Assembly: GCA_037126765.1 (NCBI GenBank)
Contig: JBBCBC010000027.1
Location: 4,984,406 to 5,048,405, forward strand
From: Stenogyne calaminthoides
Taxonomy: Eukaryota > Streptophyta > Magnoliopsida > Lamiales > Lamiaceae
Direction of reading: 5' to 3'
DNA: 64,000 nt
The notes beneath the pieces are model-generated. The model searched no databases and was not told where the DNA came from. It saw nothing but the letters and a program-made list of their open reading frames with translations. The translations under genes and the position numbers were made by a program. Below, in pieces: positions 12,311 to 22,739 of this stretch. Each line of letters begins with the position of its first letter. Within the stretch, counting starts at the first letter, position 1.

Positions 12311-12319
12311 ATTTTATAT

Positions 12320-12445
12320 TTTAGTTCTTGTTTGAGAAAATAATTATTATTAAAACTAATAAAAATGTTTTAGTTCTTGTAATTAGTTCTTATTTGAGAA
12401 GATAATTATTATTAAAATTAATAAAAATATTTTAGTTCTTAATGT
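12320..12445. repeat. Tandem duplication, about 62-bp unit
   Basis: TTTTAGTTCTTG..TTGAGAA, AATAATTATTATTAAAA and TAATAAAAATNTTTTAGTTC occur twice in direct order. Confidence 0.6.
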
Positions 12446-13425
12446 TAAAAATAATTAGTTTAGTTTGTAATTAAAACTTCATGGTGTAGTATATCTTTAA
12501 ATAAAAAATGACTAAATAATAGAAATAAAAAGAAAAGAAGAGAGAAAAGGGAAATGGCAATGTTGTACCTAGCCCACGTGTTACTCACGATTTAACCGGA
12601 CCAAGCGAGGAAAGCGAGATAAATTCCTACTCCGAGGTCAGTAGGAGTTACTACGACGAGAAAAGTGTCAGAGAGCTGGTTAAAACCATCCTCTAAAATG
12701 AAGATGGAGTACTCCAAATTTGAAGGATTCTTGTCAATCCTCCATCCTCAAAATCATTTTTGAAGTATTGTTGAAGTGGTAAAATACTCCAAATTCAAAA
12801 GGATCCTCCATTTTGGTGAATTGTTGGAGATGCTCTTAATGGTGGACCAAATTGCGGGCTGGACTCAAATTTATACAACTTGTATTTATCTCACGATAGC
12901 AAATTTTCCTCTTACTCAAGTCGAAGATGACCCAATGTTAATTAAAATGGATTTTGGTACACGCCAAACTTAAGGGTATACAAGACCTAGCCCAATTATA
13001 ATTGTATATAACATGATATAAAAAAATATTAAATTAGAAATTTGCGAAATAGATTTATTTATTTGTTAAAAGGGAATTTTACGTATAATAAAATTTTTTT
13101 CTTTTGAAAGGACATAATAGTAGTGCACACAAACAATCTAATATTTATTGCACTATTCTATTTTGTGTTTTAAACGTTATAGCCTATGAAAAGTAAATTT
13201 ATAGAGTAATTAATTTGATAGCGAAATTGTATATAAGATTTAGCTTGAAGTTGGTAAAAAAAATATAAATTAGAAAGAATAACACTCCTGTGAATCAAGT
13301 TCATACTATGAATCCTAATTCAATATGATCAATTTAAATATCAATGAGCTTCGGTCTCTCTCGCGTCGTCATCGCGTCACGCCATCTCGCGGTCATTCCA
13401 CGTCATATATATAGCAAAGAATAGT
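12446..13425. other. Intergenic DNA with two recognisable duplicated blocks
   Basis: No gene. About 12838-12955 is a diverged copy of 29815-29925 (shared ...GGTGGANCAAATTGC..., CAACTTGT, GAAGATGACC, TGTTAATTAAAA). About 12960-13200 resembles the promoter region of the peptide gene at 14800-15000 (CACAAACAATC, then TATAGCCTAT). The frame at 12776-12973 has no known domain. Confidence 0.45.
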
Positions 13426-13690
13426 TTTTTTTTGTAATAAATGATAGTTTTTTTCCGAGTAATAGTGATAGTTTATGAGTAACAGTGAAACTTATAATAG
13501 CATATAGTGACCGTAATAGTTTTTTTTAGTAACAGTGATAGTATAGTTTTTATATATAACAGTGATAGTTTATGTTTAACCGTGAAACTTATTATAGCAT
13601 ATAGTGACAAAGGATAGTTTTTTTTCCGAAAGAATAATGATAGTTTTTCGAGTAATAGTGATAATTTTTTGAAAGAATGATGATATCTAT
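13425..13690. repeat. Minisatellite built on AGTAACAGTGATAGTTT
   Basis: Degenerate short units (AGTAATAGTGATAGTTTAT) are organised in a longer duplication of about 97 bp: the block with GTGAAACTTATAATAGCATA near 13483 recurs near 13580 as GTGAAACTTATTATAGCATA. Confidence 0.65.
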
Positions 13691-14007
13691 AAAACTATTC
13701 TATAATATCGCCGAAAAACGCCGACCAATCTTGTGACCTTGGGCGGCATGGGGAGGGAAGGGGATGAGTCACGGCGGTGTGGTGTGGTGTGGGTGGGGGG
13801 GGAATGGGGCAAATGGGAGGGTGGCATTGCAGGGTTTCTTGGTGGAGAGAGGAGGGTCGCTGGCAAAGATATATATTTGACTCATTTATTGTGTATGGGT
13901 CAAATTTGACCCGGGTTCATAGCATGAACCAGGTTTACATAAGTTTTTGTCAATTATAAAAAATGGTAGTCAATTTTCAATGAAACTTATTCAGTCTATG
14001 AAATTTT

Positions 14008-14150
14008 CATTAATAATATCATAACATTCATTTAATAATATTATTATATTTATAAATTACTACCACATAATTTGATGTGTTCTTTGTATGTTCTTGTGTA
14101 TAAAATGTTATGATATCATTAATAAATGTTATGATATTATTGAATAAATT
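14008..14150. repeat. Small inverted repeat
   Basis: ATTAATAATATCATAACATT near 14010 is complementary to AATGTTATGATATNATTAAT near 14105-14145, which is itself partly duplicated. It could form a hairpin of about 30 bp. MITE origin is possible, but no target duplication was identified. Confidence 0.45.
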
Positions 14151-14984
14151 CAATTGTACTATGTAATATATCCATATGATAGTTTGCATTTCCAAAAAAA
14201 AAGAGAAATTAAGAATGAAAGAGACACATTGTTGCCTGTGTGTGAGAAATAACATGTGTTTGGAAAAGAAAAAGTGTATTACAACAGTCCGTTTTCTTCA
14301 CATATAGGGGAAATGTGATATCAACTTTGACTGAAACTCAACATTGAATTTAACTGGAACGTTTAAGTTGATATAATATGTAACACTAGATTTGATTGAA
14401 AACAGAAAATAAAATGTGCATTATCTTTAACGTAAATATGACACTAACTTTAATTGAAATATTATGATTACGAATGCACATATCTATTATCTGCGACTAG
14501 GTGCATATGAAATTTGTGAGTATTATAATTATTATTGGGTAGATTGCAAGAAATTTTATAATCCTATAACAAAATCCAATCTAACAAACCCAATTGCAGA
14601 TTTATACTTGAAAAAAAAATTGATTGTTGAATATTGAAACAAACATATTCAAATAATCTTAAAAATTAAGATAATGTAATTGTTGTTTATTTCACCTACC
14701 ATAAAAAATAATTAAATTAACAGATTTTGTTAAATATTATAAGAATTAATATATATAATTTCTTCAACTCAAACAATAATTATTTTAATATGGTAACAAT
14801 TATATAGGGTACATAACATAATATCAAAAGATATTAAAAAGTATGGTAACAATTATACATCACATAACAATTTTATCTATTTGTTAATTAAAAATCTACA
14901 TAATAGTTAGTGTCCACAAACAATCCTTTGCAAATACTTATAATTTGTGCATTCTCCAAAATTTTGTCAATAGAGGCTATAGCC

Positions 14985-14992
14985 TATAAATA
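14985..14992 (+). promoter_or_regulatory. TATA box of the small peptide gene
   Basis: TATAAATA lies 65-72 bp before the ATG at 15057, leaving a short A-rich leader. The spacing fits a compact plant promoter. Confidence 0.55.
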
Positions 14993-15056
14993 CTAACCTT
15001 ATGATGTTATGTTTCTTACACAAACTAATCAACTAAGAAACTAAAAGATAAAAAAA

Positions 15057-15284
15057 ATGAGGTGGAGTGTTCTGAATGTTATTTTTGTGATTATGGCTGT
15101 TATGGCCATAAGTGTGGCAGATGCACAATCGCCTTATTACAAGTGTATATTAAATTGTTATGAAAATTGTGACGATGAACATACACCCCCATTTCCTCAA
15201 TGCTTTGAAAATTGTCCGAGAAAGTGTGCGTATCTAAAACCACCATCCAAGTATGTGAATCGCAACGGAGATATTAAAGCTTAA
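15057..15284 (+). CDS. Small secreted cysteine-rich peptide (75 aa)
   Basis: The N-terminus (residues 1-23, MRWSVLNVIFVIMAVMAISV then ADA) is a clear signal peptide, with likely cleavage after ADA giving a mature peptide of about 52 residues. Six cysteines at 30, 34, 38, 49, 53 and 57 form CX3CX3C-X10-CX3CX3C, which suggests a two-helix hairpin with disulphides, as in thionin-like or hairpinin-like families; I cannot assign a family firmly. The central DDEHTPPFP loop is acidic and proline-rich. A TATA box lies 65-72 bp upstream and an AATAAA signal at 15383-15388. It is probably an apoplastic defence or signalling peptide, which is inference from secretion and Cys pattern. A single-exon gene fits. 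Confidence 0.65.
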   Translation: MRWSVLNVIFVIMAVMAISVADAQSPYYKCILNCYENCDDEHTPPFPQCFENCPRKCAYLKPPSKYVNRNGDIKA

Positions 15285-15382
15285 TATATAGGCAAGATCA
15301 TCCAGTCGAAGATAAAAAGGATATGCATGGATGGACAAATTAATGTTGTTATTATTAATTTGTTTCTACTTTCTTTTTGGGA

Positions 15383-15388
15383 AATAAA
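15383..15388 (+). terminator. Polyadenylation signal of the peptide gene
   Basis: AATAAA about 100 bp after the stop codon, followed by A- and T-rich DNA. Confidence 0.4.
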
Positions 15389-15399
15389 AAATATTTATT

Positions 15400-17300
15400 G
15401 AGCAATTGTGTTCATGGAGTATTCTTATTCTTGTGCATGATGATGAATTTCTTATCATTTTCAAGAGAGCAAAGTAAATTGAAATAAAAAAAAAATATTG
15501 AGTTTGGACTATTATAACATTACTATGTTATGAAAATATCTTTTAATTTTTGAAAACCCGTACAACGTTAATTATGTTTTGCCAATGAACTCCGAATAAA
15601 GAGAGGCACTAAACACCCCCATAATCCTCCATTCACAACAACCCACCCCAACCAATAATTAATAAGACTAAAATAAACATACAAAAAATTAATTAAATGA
15701 CCTAATAGGGATTAAATTAGATTTTATTTACATCATTAATCTATAAATCATAAACGCTAAAATATTTATATTTTGGAATTCACGCCCACAAATTCTTTCA
15801 TCTTTTTGATCCAATTTCAATCACCATAGTCATGGAAAATGAAAGTTCTAACAAGAAAATTAATGTAAAGATTTTTTAGATTTTTTTTTCTTTTTTTAAT
15901 CGATTTTTATGCAGAAATTTTCGTATTTTTAGAGTCTAATCGTGCCACTATTCGGCCAAAATTGTGGCTGAACGTAGGCGAGATTACTAGGTGTAAACTG
16001 TCGTGAAAAAAAAATTGGTAGTGTTCGGTTCTAGGGGCCGAACAGTAATAAATCCGTGCATGTTTATGTAATAATAATTTGGGTGGATTTAATAATACAA
16101 ATTAATTTTTAATGGGATGGGATTAGTAGATAGAGTGTGAATAGAGAATTATGGAGTGTGGTTAGTGCTTCTAAAATTTATGGCTGCAGAACTTTAATCA
16201 TCGGTTGTATACTTGCATGTAAACCACAACTCATCCGGGTTTGGCCCGCAATTATACGGGCCGGTTTTGTAATTGCCCCATTTCCTCAGCTCGCCTCCAA
16301 CTATGGCCTCTTTTTCAGTTATTTATGAGCTTGGCCCAAGCTTTAGATTGTAAAGCACTAAAGCCCAAAATAAATTAAATATTTACTATTTGCATTGGAT
16401 TTAATATGAGTTATTTATAATAGAAGTTGTTTTTTGTTAATGTTAAATGATATAGTAATGACATGTTATATAAATAAAATAAGATAAAATTAACTTTAGT
16501 GTGAATAAAATTAACACGATATAATAATGACATGTTATGTAAATAAAAGAAGAAAAAAATCAACTCATTTTAAGATATTTGGAAGGAATTACTTAAGTTA
16601 ATTGAATTGTTTTATTGTCACATTAAAAAATATTCAATCTAATTCGCAACGGACTTTTTTAGCGAATGTTCAATTGAATCCAAAATGAAAAAGGTATTGT
16701 TTTTGAATGAAATGTAAAACATCAAATAGCTAGAACATCACGATCATGAATTTAAATCATCACTTGATTTTTTATTTTTTTATTTTGAATGGACAATTGT
16801 GTGTCACTTGATGTAATGATATTTCATGATTCCACCACAAAGATTACATTTGTAATTTCAAATCCACATAGATTGCACATTTAAATTTTAATCTAATCAA
16901 CGAATACGCTTTTGGTAGAAAGGATCTAGAAACCGGGTTCATCGCAAAGAAAACGTTTTTTATTTTTCCAAATCCCGTTTTCTTATCTAAATTAGCTGAA
17001 AAAACACACACACATATAGGGGTGACCATTAAATTACAAACACCGCATTTAACCGCTCGCAGACCGAAAACAAAGATTGCACCGCCATTGATAAGTTTTT
17101 TAATCATAAACCGCGGTTATTTTTTTTTTTATGCAAAACCGCACCGTAAAATTGATGCAATTACGATTTTTCATTGCAAACCGCACCGCCGCACCGCCAA
17201 ATTGAAACTATAATTTACTATTCGACATCCTATATTTATAGACTCATTTCTTAACTAAATCCATAAAGGAAATAAAATATCTTCATAATTTTTTTTTTAA
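15400..17300. other. AT-rich intergenic DNA; no gene seen
   Basis: No frame with a recognisable product. About 17020-17215 has repeated AACCGCACCG and AAACCGC words, echoed near 18605-18690 as AACCGTCCGAAACCGTTC. This resembles the ends of worn plant hAT-like elements, but no element could be delimited. Confidence 0.4.
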
Positions 17301-17304
17301 AAAA

Positions 17305-18237
17305 ATGTCAATTCGGCCCGAAAGATTTACAAAACTATCAATTTAAGGCCTTTAAAGATTTTTCCTATCGATTCAATGCCTAGAAGATAAAAACTATCGA
17401 TTCAGGACCTGAAAGATAAAAACTATCAATTTGAGACTCACACATTTTAAGGTCATGTTTGACACTTATATTTTATATTCTTATTTCATGTTCTTTTTTT
17501 TCTTTTTTTAGGGCTTACGGTTCAGGGAGGTTTAGAGTTCATGGATCAAGGTTTAGAGTTCATCGTTTAGGGGGTTTAGGGTGTGCTTGATTGAGGACTT
17601 TGAAATTGAGGAATGAAATTGGAATGAAAATTGGGTGTTTGGTTGAGGGTAATGAGACCTCAACTATGACTTTGAAATCCTAAAACTATGGAATGAATGT
17701 TATAGATTCATTCCTCACCATTTTGGGAGGAATGAAAGTAGAGTCCTTCTAAAATTTATTATATAATTTTAAAAAATTATTTTTGTCTTTTAAATTATTT
17801 ATTTTTATTATTTATAATATTTTTATGCATAATTAGTATATAATATAATTTTTTAACAAAAAGAAAAGTTTAAAAATAATTTATATTATCAATATTTTTC
17901 ATTAAATCAATCACTTTATATGGTAATGATAGTCATACCTACGTACGAACCAAACAATTCAATATTAACTATCATACCTTAATTCATTCCTCACTATTAT
18001 CAAACCCTTTCTTATTCCTATTCCTATAGACAAACCAAGCACCCCCTTAGTGTTCAGGGTTTAGGGGTTTTAGTGTCAAACATGACCTTAAAATTTATAA
18101 GTCTCGAATTGATAGTTTCTATCTTTCATGCCCTAAATTGATAGTTTTCTATCTTTCAAGCCTTGAATCGATAGGAAAAAAATATTTCAGGCCTTAAAGT
18201 GATAGTTTTACCATCTTTCAAGCCCTGAATTGATAAA
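17305..18237. mobile_element. Foldback-type element with about 155-bp inverted arms
   Basis: The left arm (about 17308-17465) and right arm (about 18072-18237) are inverted copies. Both contain AAGGTCATGTTTGACACT at the inner end and short internal repeats of CCTGAAAGATAAAAACTATC. No transposase frame is present. The centre contains TTTAGGGTTTAGAG-type short repeats and is interrupted by a separate MITE at 17579-18046. Exact outer ends and target duplication are uncertain. Confidence 0.65.
17579..18046. mobile_element. PIF/Harbinger (Tourist-like) MITE nested in the foldback element
   Basis: The 468-bp element begins GGGTGTGCTTGATTGAGGAC and ends with the complement of GGGGGTGCTTGGTTTGTC. 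The matching ends are flanked by TTA on both sides (17576-17578 and 18047-18049), the target duplication of PIF/Harbinger elements. No coding capacity. Confidence 0.7.
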
Positions 18238-18342
18238 ACTCCTTCTTTGAATCCACAGTCTTAACTTTTACACATAACAAGCTCATATGTTGTACTTGTA
18301 TAATGTTCGAAGATATTATTTCATTTATCATTTCTAAATGAC

Positions 18343-18482
18343 AAAAATTCGTATGAGACGGTCTCATGCATGAAACGAAGTACAATTTAGCACAATCAAC
18401 ACTCATCACTCCCAAAGTGTTAAAGCTTCAATACTCAAATTGCACTTCGTCTCACAGTGAGACGGTCCCACGCAAGTGTGCC
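18343..18482. repeat. Short inverted repeat with GAGACGGTCTCA core
   Basis: GTATGAGACGGTCTCATGCA near 18352 is mirrored by GTGAGACGGTCCCACGCAAG near 18457, with AACGAAGTACAATT against AATTGCACTTCGT inside. A fragment with a similar GTGAGACCGCGTCTCA core lies near 30130. It is probably a small MITE-like element. Confidence 0.5.
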
Positions 18483-18849
18483 TCTTTCTAAATATATATT
18501 TTTCAACTTTAACCATATTATAGAATATTGATCAATTAAATTTATTATCATTAGTTTAAATTGACATCACTTTCTTCTATTAATATTTATGTTCATGTAA
18601 ATAACCGTCCGAAACCGTTCAAAACTGTGTGATCACGTTTGTATGAAAAATCGCGATTTAGAATTTTATAATTAATCGAACCGCATGTAGCAAGACAATT
18701 CGAATTTAGTCGAAAAAATACACACAATCGTACGAATAAATACACAACGAGAAATTACGAAACTAATAGTCCAGTTTTAAAATTAAAGAAGAATGAGCAG
18801 TTTCATTCCACCAAAATTAATGACAATCAAATAAAATAAATAAAGAAAA

Positions 18850-19030
18850 TGAAAGTGAGGCTCAGATCTAAGGTAGTGAGAGGCAAAAGAATGGCTGCAG
18901 AATCACCGGTTGCATCTGATATACCAGACGCCGTCCGGGTCGCCCCGCCAAGATACGGATCTAATTCTTTTACCTCATCCATTTGCTCATAAGAATCAAC
19001 CAATCATCATCACAGCCCCTTTCCAATTTC

Positions 19031-19103
<73 letters not shown>

Positions 19104-19250
19104 TATAAAGTGTAGGTGTGAGTGAGAAAGAGGTTTCTTTTCAGTTGAAGAAGGGTTGTTGGTTAATTTAAACGAAATCATAGGGTTTACAGAGAGGGCA
19201 ACCACCCTTAAGAACTCCCATATCTCACTGCAAACCCTCATTCTTCATTT
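18850..19250. repeat. Conserved non-coding block, copy A (paired with 23610-24060)
   Basis: It shares with 23610-24060, in the same order, GTGAGGCTCAGAT, AGGCAAAAGA, ATGGCTGCA, GCCAAGATACGG, CATCATCACAGCC, AAGGGTTGTTG and GCAACCACCCTTA.GAAC followed by CATATCTC. No frame is shared. It may be a duplicated promoter or leader of a gene, or a non-coding RNA gene; the product is unknown. A long TA then GA microsatellite sits inside this copy. Confidence 0.5.
19035..19101. repeat. Compound microsatellite (TA)n(GA)n
   Basis: About 18 TA units run directly into about 15 GA units. Confidence 0.95.
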
Positions 19251-19259
19251 TTGAGCTGC

Positions 19260-20112
19260 AATTCCTTTTTCACCATTATCGTATATAGCTGTCAAGCTTT
19301 TATTTCTTGCCCCTTGTTTTTAACGTATTTCTCAACATCCACTTTTTCTATTTCCGAGGGCGATGGTCAATTTGCCAGCTAACTTTGTTGTGATTTAGTA
19401 CCACTTCATTGCCAATTAATGTGAATTTCTTATAATTGTCGGGAAAAAAAAAAAGTGAATTTATTATACAAATGCATTGATTTTCTGCGTTTGCAATTTT
19501 AAAAATGATATTTTACATCTTCTTTTGGGTAAAAGTAAATTAGAAATTAACAATTTTTTAAATCCAGTCCCTCTATGCAGATATATGAATATTATTTTAT
19601 AAATAAACCCATCATAATCACAAACCAAAATACAATAAAATCAATGAAATTTCGGTTTAAAATAATTCATGATAAAAATTATATAAACCCGAGTTATTTG
19701 TGAACTCGATTTTATAAATATTATTTGTTATGCGTAAAAAAATAATTATTATTATGTATAAAAATAATTAATATTTAAAAAATATTTTATATTTTTAAAA
19801 AGTAAAAATTTTATGCATAATAATGATAATTTTTAGACATAACATTAATAGAGGACAAAAACTTGTATGCAATATTGCATAGTAGGCTTATGTGCAATTA
19901 TAGTTAAAATTGGATTTTTTTAATTTTTTTCGCGGTTCAATCATTTCGATCCGGTCGACAATTTCGCTTCGGGTCTCACGGGTCAATTTTCCCAAATTTC
20001 TTCTAATTTCCCTCTTTCACGAAGTTTTAGCAAACGCCGCCATTGTCCTTAACCTCTGCTTATATCCGATCAAAAAATTCTCTCCAAATTAATATCCTTA
20101 AATTGGTAAGAG
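19260..20112. other. AT-rich intergenic DNA with a dispersed repeat
   Basis: No gene. About 19854-19915 (GACAAAAACTTGTATGCAAT, then TTATGTGCAATT) is a diverged copy of 51664-51727, so it is a dispersed repeat, perhaps a MITE. Confidence 0.4.
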
Positions 20113-20619
20113 ATTCACTAATACACATTTGGGCTTGGACAGCTGTGAAAAATGACCTTGAGTGTCTTTGTTATAACCGCTTTCTCCAAGAATAATATTC
20201 AAGCTTGGACAAATAATAAAAATTGTCCAAGTGGGATTGGACAAATCAAATTCCTCCTTTGGACAGTAATATATTTTTTTTAAAAAAAATCGATTTTTAC
20301 ACTAACCCACCAAGCATCTCATATATAAGCCACCAAGTCTCCCAATTAATTGAGGCAATTATTCGCTCTCATGGGGGACCGAACACGGACCTTTTTTGAA
20401 ATCGGATCAATTCCGAGCAACTTAACACTTTCTTTTGCATTTACTTAATGAAATTAATTCTATATGTTCTAAAAATCATTTTTTCTTACAATTTTTTTTA
20501 AAATTCTTTATTTCAATTATCTTATTTATTAATTCAATCACATTTTTATATAATAATTTTTTTTTTATAAATTTAAATTAAAATTAAATTAAAATAAATT
20601 AAAATTATATTTTTTACTT

Positions 20620-21055
20620 GTACTTTTTTTTAACTACCTTTCTTTTAAACTTGTAATACTTTTCCTTCTAAACAATTAATATTTTTCTATCAAAATAAAT
20701 AATTTTTTTTTTTAAACAATTAATACTTTTTCATCTAAACAAAGTAATACTTTTCTTTAAACAAGTTATACATTTCTATCTAAACAGATAATACTTTTCT
20801 ATTTAAACAAGTAATACTTTTCTATCTAAACAAATAATACTTTTCTATTTAAACAAGCAATACTTTTCTATCTAAATAAGTAATATTTTTTCTTTAAACA
20901 AGTAATACTTTTTCATCTAAACAAGTAATACTTTTCTTTAAACAAGTTATACCTTTCTATCTAAACAAGTAATACTTTTCTATTTAAACAAGTAATATTT
21001 TTCTATTTAAACAAGTAATAGTATTTTTTTATCTAAATAAGTAATACTTAGACAA
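20620..21055. repeat. AT-rich minisatellite inside the CACTA element, about 22-bp period
   Basis: Many degenerate copies of AACAAGTAATACTTTTCTAT, with CTA or TTA to complete the unit. It fills the middle of the transposon and probably arose by slippage. Confidence 0.85.
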
Positions 21056-21339
21056 AATTGAATTAATTTATAAGAATATTAAATATTATAGGTATTAATT
21101 TATAAGAATTAATAGTGATACAAGTTCGTAAGTGTAATATTATGAATTTAATATTATGAACAAGTTTTATATAAGAGTTTGTGTTAATCTCATTATATAA
21201 GACGAATATTAAAAATAAATAACACGATAATTTAAAGAATAAAATATTTGAATTGTACATAAAAAGAATTTAAAAAAAAAAAAAAAAAGCTTTACAAAAA
21301 AAAAAATAATACAAGCTTTACAAAAAAAAAATTAATTCA

Positions 21340-21485
21340 CTTGGAGAGCGGTTATGAACCGCTCTCCAAGCTTTACCTTGGACAGCGGTTCAAAATCGCT
21401 CTCCAAGTATACTTGCACAGCGGTTATGAACCGTTGTCTAAGCTTTGATCTTAGATAGCGGTTTTTAACCGCTGTCTTTTTTTTT
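21340..21485. repeat. Array of four hairpins in the CACTA subterminal region
   Basis: The first is a perfect palindrome with 14-base arms (CTTGGAGAGCGGTT, loop ATG) at 21340-21370. Three more of the form CTTGGACAGCGGTT...AACCGCTNTCCAAG follow, increasingly diverged. A related sequence lies at the left end near 20135-20185 (GGACAGCTGTG, AACCGCTTTCTCCAAG). Confidence 0.8.
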
Positions 21486-21997
21486 TTTTTTTTTAATAGA
21501 ACCGCTCTCCAAGGGACCACTTGGAGAGCTATTCGAAAAAAAGGTTGTCCAAGTGAAGCTCTCCAAGCTTAAATGTGTAGTAGTGATTTGAAGATGGGTG
21601 CGACTTCGTTCTCAAACTGGTCGAGGAATTCAAGAGGGTCGGCTGATGAAATTCGGTAAACACTTTCGTAATCAAACTGAATGGGGTGTTTTGATTTAGT
21701 ATTAAAAATCTGACACATATGTATCTATTCTCTAAGGCTTGAATATTACTTGTATTATGGTCTTGTAATTGGTGTGATGAATTTTGACTGTGCCGCTACT
21801 CTCCTACGCTGTAATGATTGATGTTCCATAGCAGGTTGATTCACTGAAATTTTATCAGTCTACTTAATTAAAATGGTTATTAAGAAAAATTAGTGAATAA
21901 TTTAATTATTATGATGTGTAGGATGGAGATAGAAGCTGATCATATTGGACTTATGGTGTCTACCAGGTGTTTGTTGATTTGATTATGTGGATTCAAG

Positions 21998-22500
21998 CAG
22001 TAGAACACTTTTATTCACGTAGTAACACACTTTTAATTATGTAGTAATACATAAAAAATTACACTCAAATAATAGTGTTATACATTTTATTCATATAGTA
22101 ACACACTTTTATTCATGTAGTAACACACAAAAAATTACATTCAAAGAATAGTGACACACATTTTGTTCATATAGTAACACATTTTATTCATGTAGTAACA
22201 CACAAAAAATTACATTAAAAAAATAATATCTCGTCTTTTGTTCATGTAGTAACACACTTTTAGTCATATAGTAACACACAAAAAAACACGTTAAAAGAAT
22301 AGTATCACGCCATTTTATTCATGTAGTAACATACTTTGTTCGTGTAGTAACACATAAAAGTTATAATAAAAAGAAATGATATCACATATTTATTTATGTA
22401 GTAACACACTTTTGTTCATATAATAATACACTTTTGTTCATAGGGTAACATCAAAAGAATTAAAATAAAAAAAAAAAAAAATAGTATCACATTTTGTTGA
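21998..22500. repeat. Minisatellite built on TTCATGTAGTAACACAC
   Basis: Repeated units TTTTATTCATGTAGTAACAC, then AAAAAATTACATTCAAAGAATAGT, with composite periods of about 20 to 75 bp, degenerating to the right. Confidence 0.8.
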
Positions 22501-22624
22501 TGTGGTAACATAAAAAAAATTAAATATAAAAATAACAGTAAAAATATTAAATAAAATCACAGTTTTATAAGAAATACAGTGAAAATGTTAAATAAAAAAT
22601 AGTACAAACATTATTTTGTCAAAT

Positions 22625-22678
22625 GGATTTGAACCTCAAACCTTTCAGGTGAACAAGCATGAGTTAACCATTAAACTA
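22625..22678 (-). ncRNA. tRNA-like segment (SINE head or tRNA pseudogene)
   Basis: On the minus strand TAGTTTAATGG resembles a pol III A box and GGTTCAAATCC is a perfect B box. They span 54 bases, close to the spacing in a real tRNA. The acceptor stem and a convincing anticodon stem cannot be formed from the flanks, so it is not an intact tRNA gene. The downstream DNA lacks a clear SINE tail. Confidence 0.4.
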
Positions 22679-22739
22679 TAATACAGAATTGATAAAAATG
22701 CTCCACCAAATATATATATATATATCCTTCGCTAAATCT

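Larger units (their letters stand above)
20116..21585. mobile_element. Non-autonomous CACTA (CMC/EnSpm) DNA transposon, 1470 bp
   Basis: The left end is CACTAATACACATTTGGGCT and the right end, read inward, is CACTACTACACATTTAAGCT. Both continue into CTTGGANAGC. Flanking ATT on each side (20113-20115 and 21586-21588) is the 3-bp target duplication expected of CACTA elements. There is no transposase frame, so it must be moved in trans. Subterminal regions carry repeated CTTGGACAGC or CTTGGAGAGC motifs, the usual position of transposase-binding repeats. The right side has four hairpins and the centre an AT-rich minisatellite. Confidence 0.85.

Noticed and set aside
12776..12973. 65-codon frame near a duplicated block
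   Set aside because: The homologous block at 29.8 kb does not keep the frame, so it is not coding.
18996..19241. 81-codon frame on the minus strand
   Set aside because: Largely the translation of the (TA)n(GA)n microsatellite.
20620..22500. Regular repeats that superficially look like a CRISPR array
   Set aside because: Units are degenerate minisatellites without unique spacers, and one array lies inside a CACTA transposon of a plant nuclear genome.
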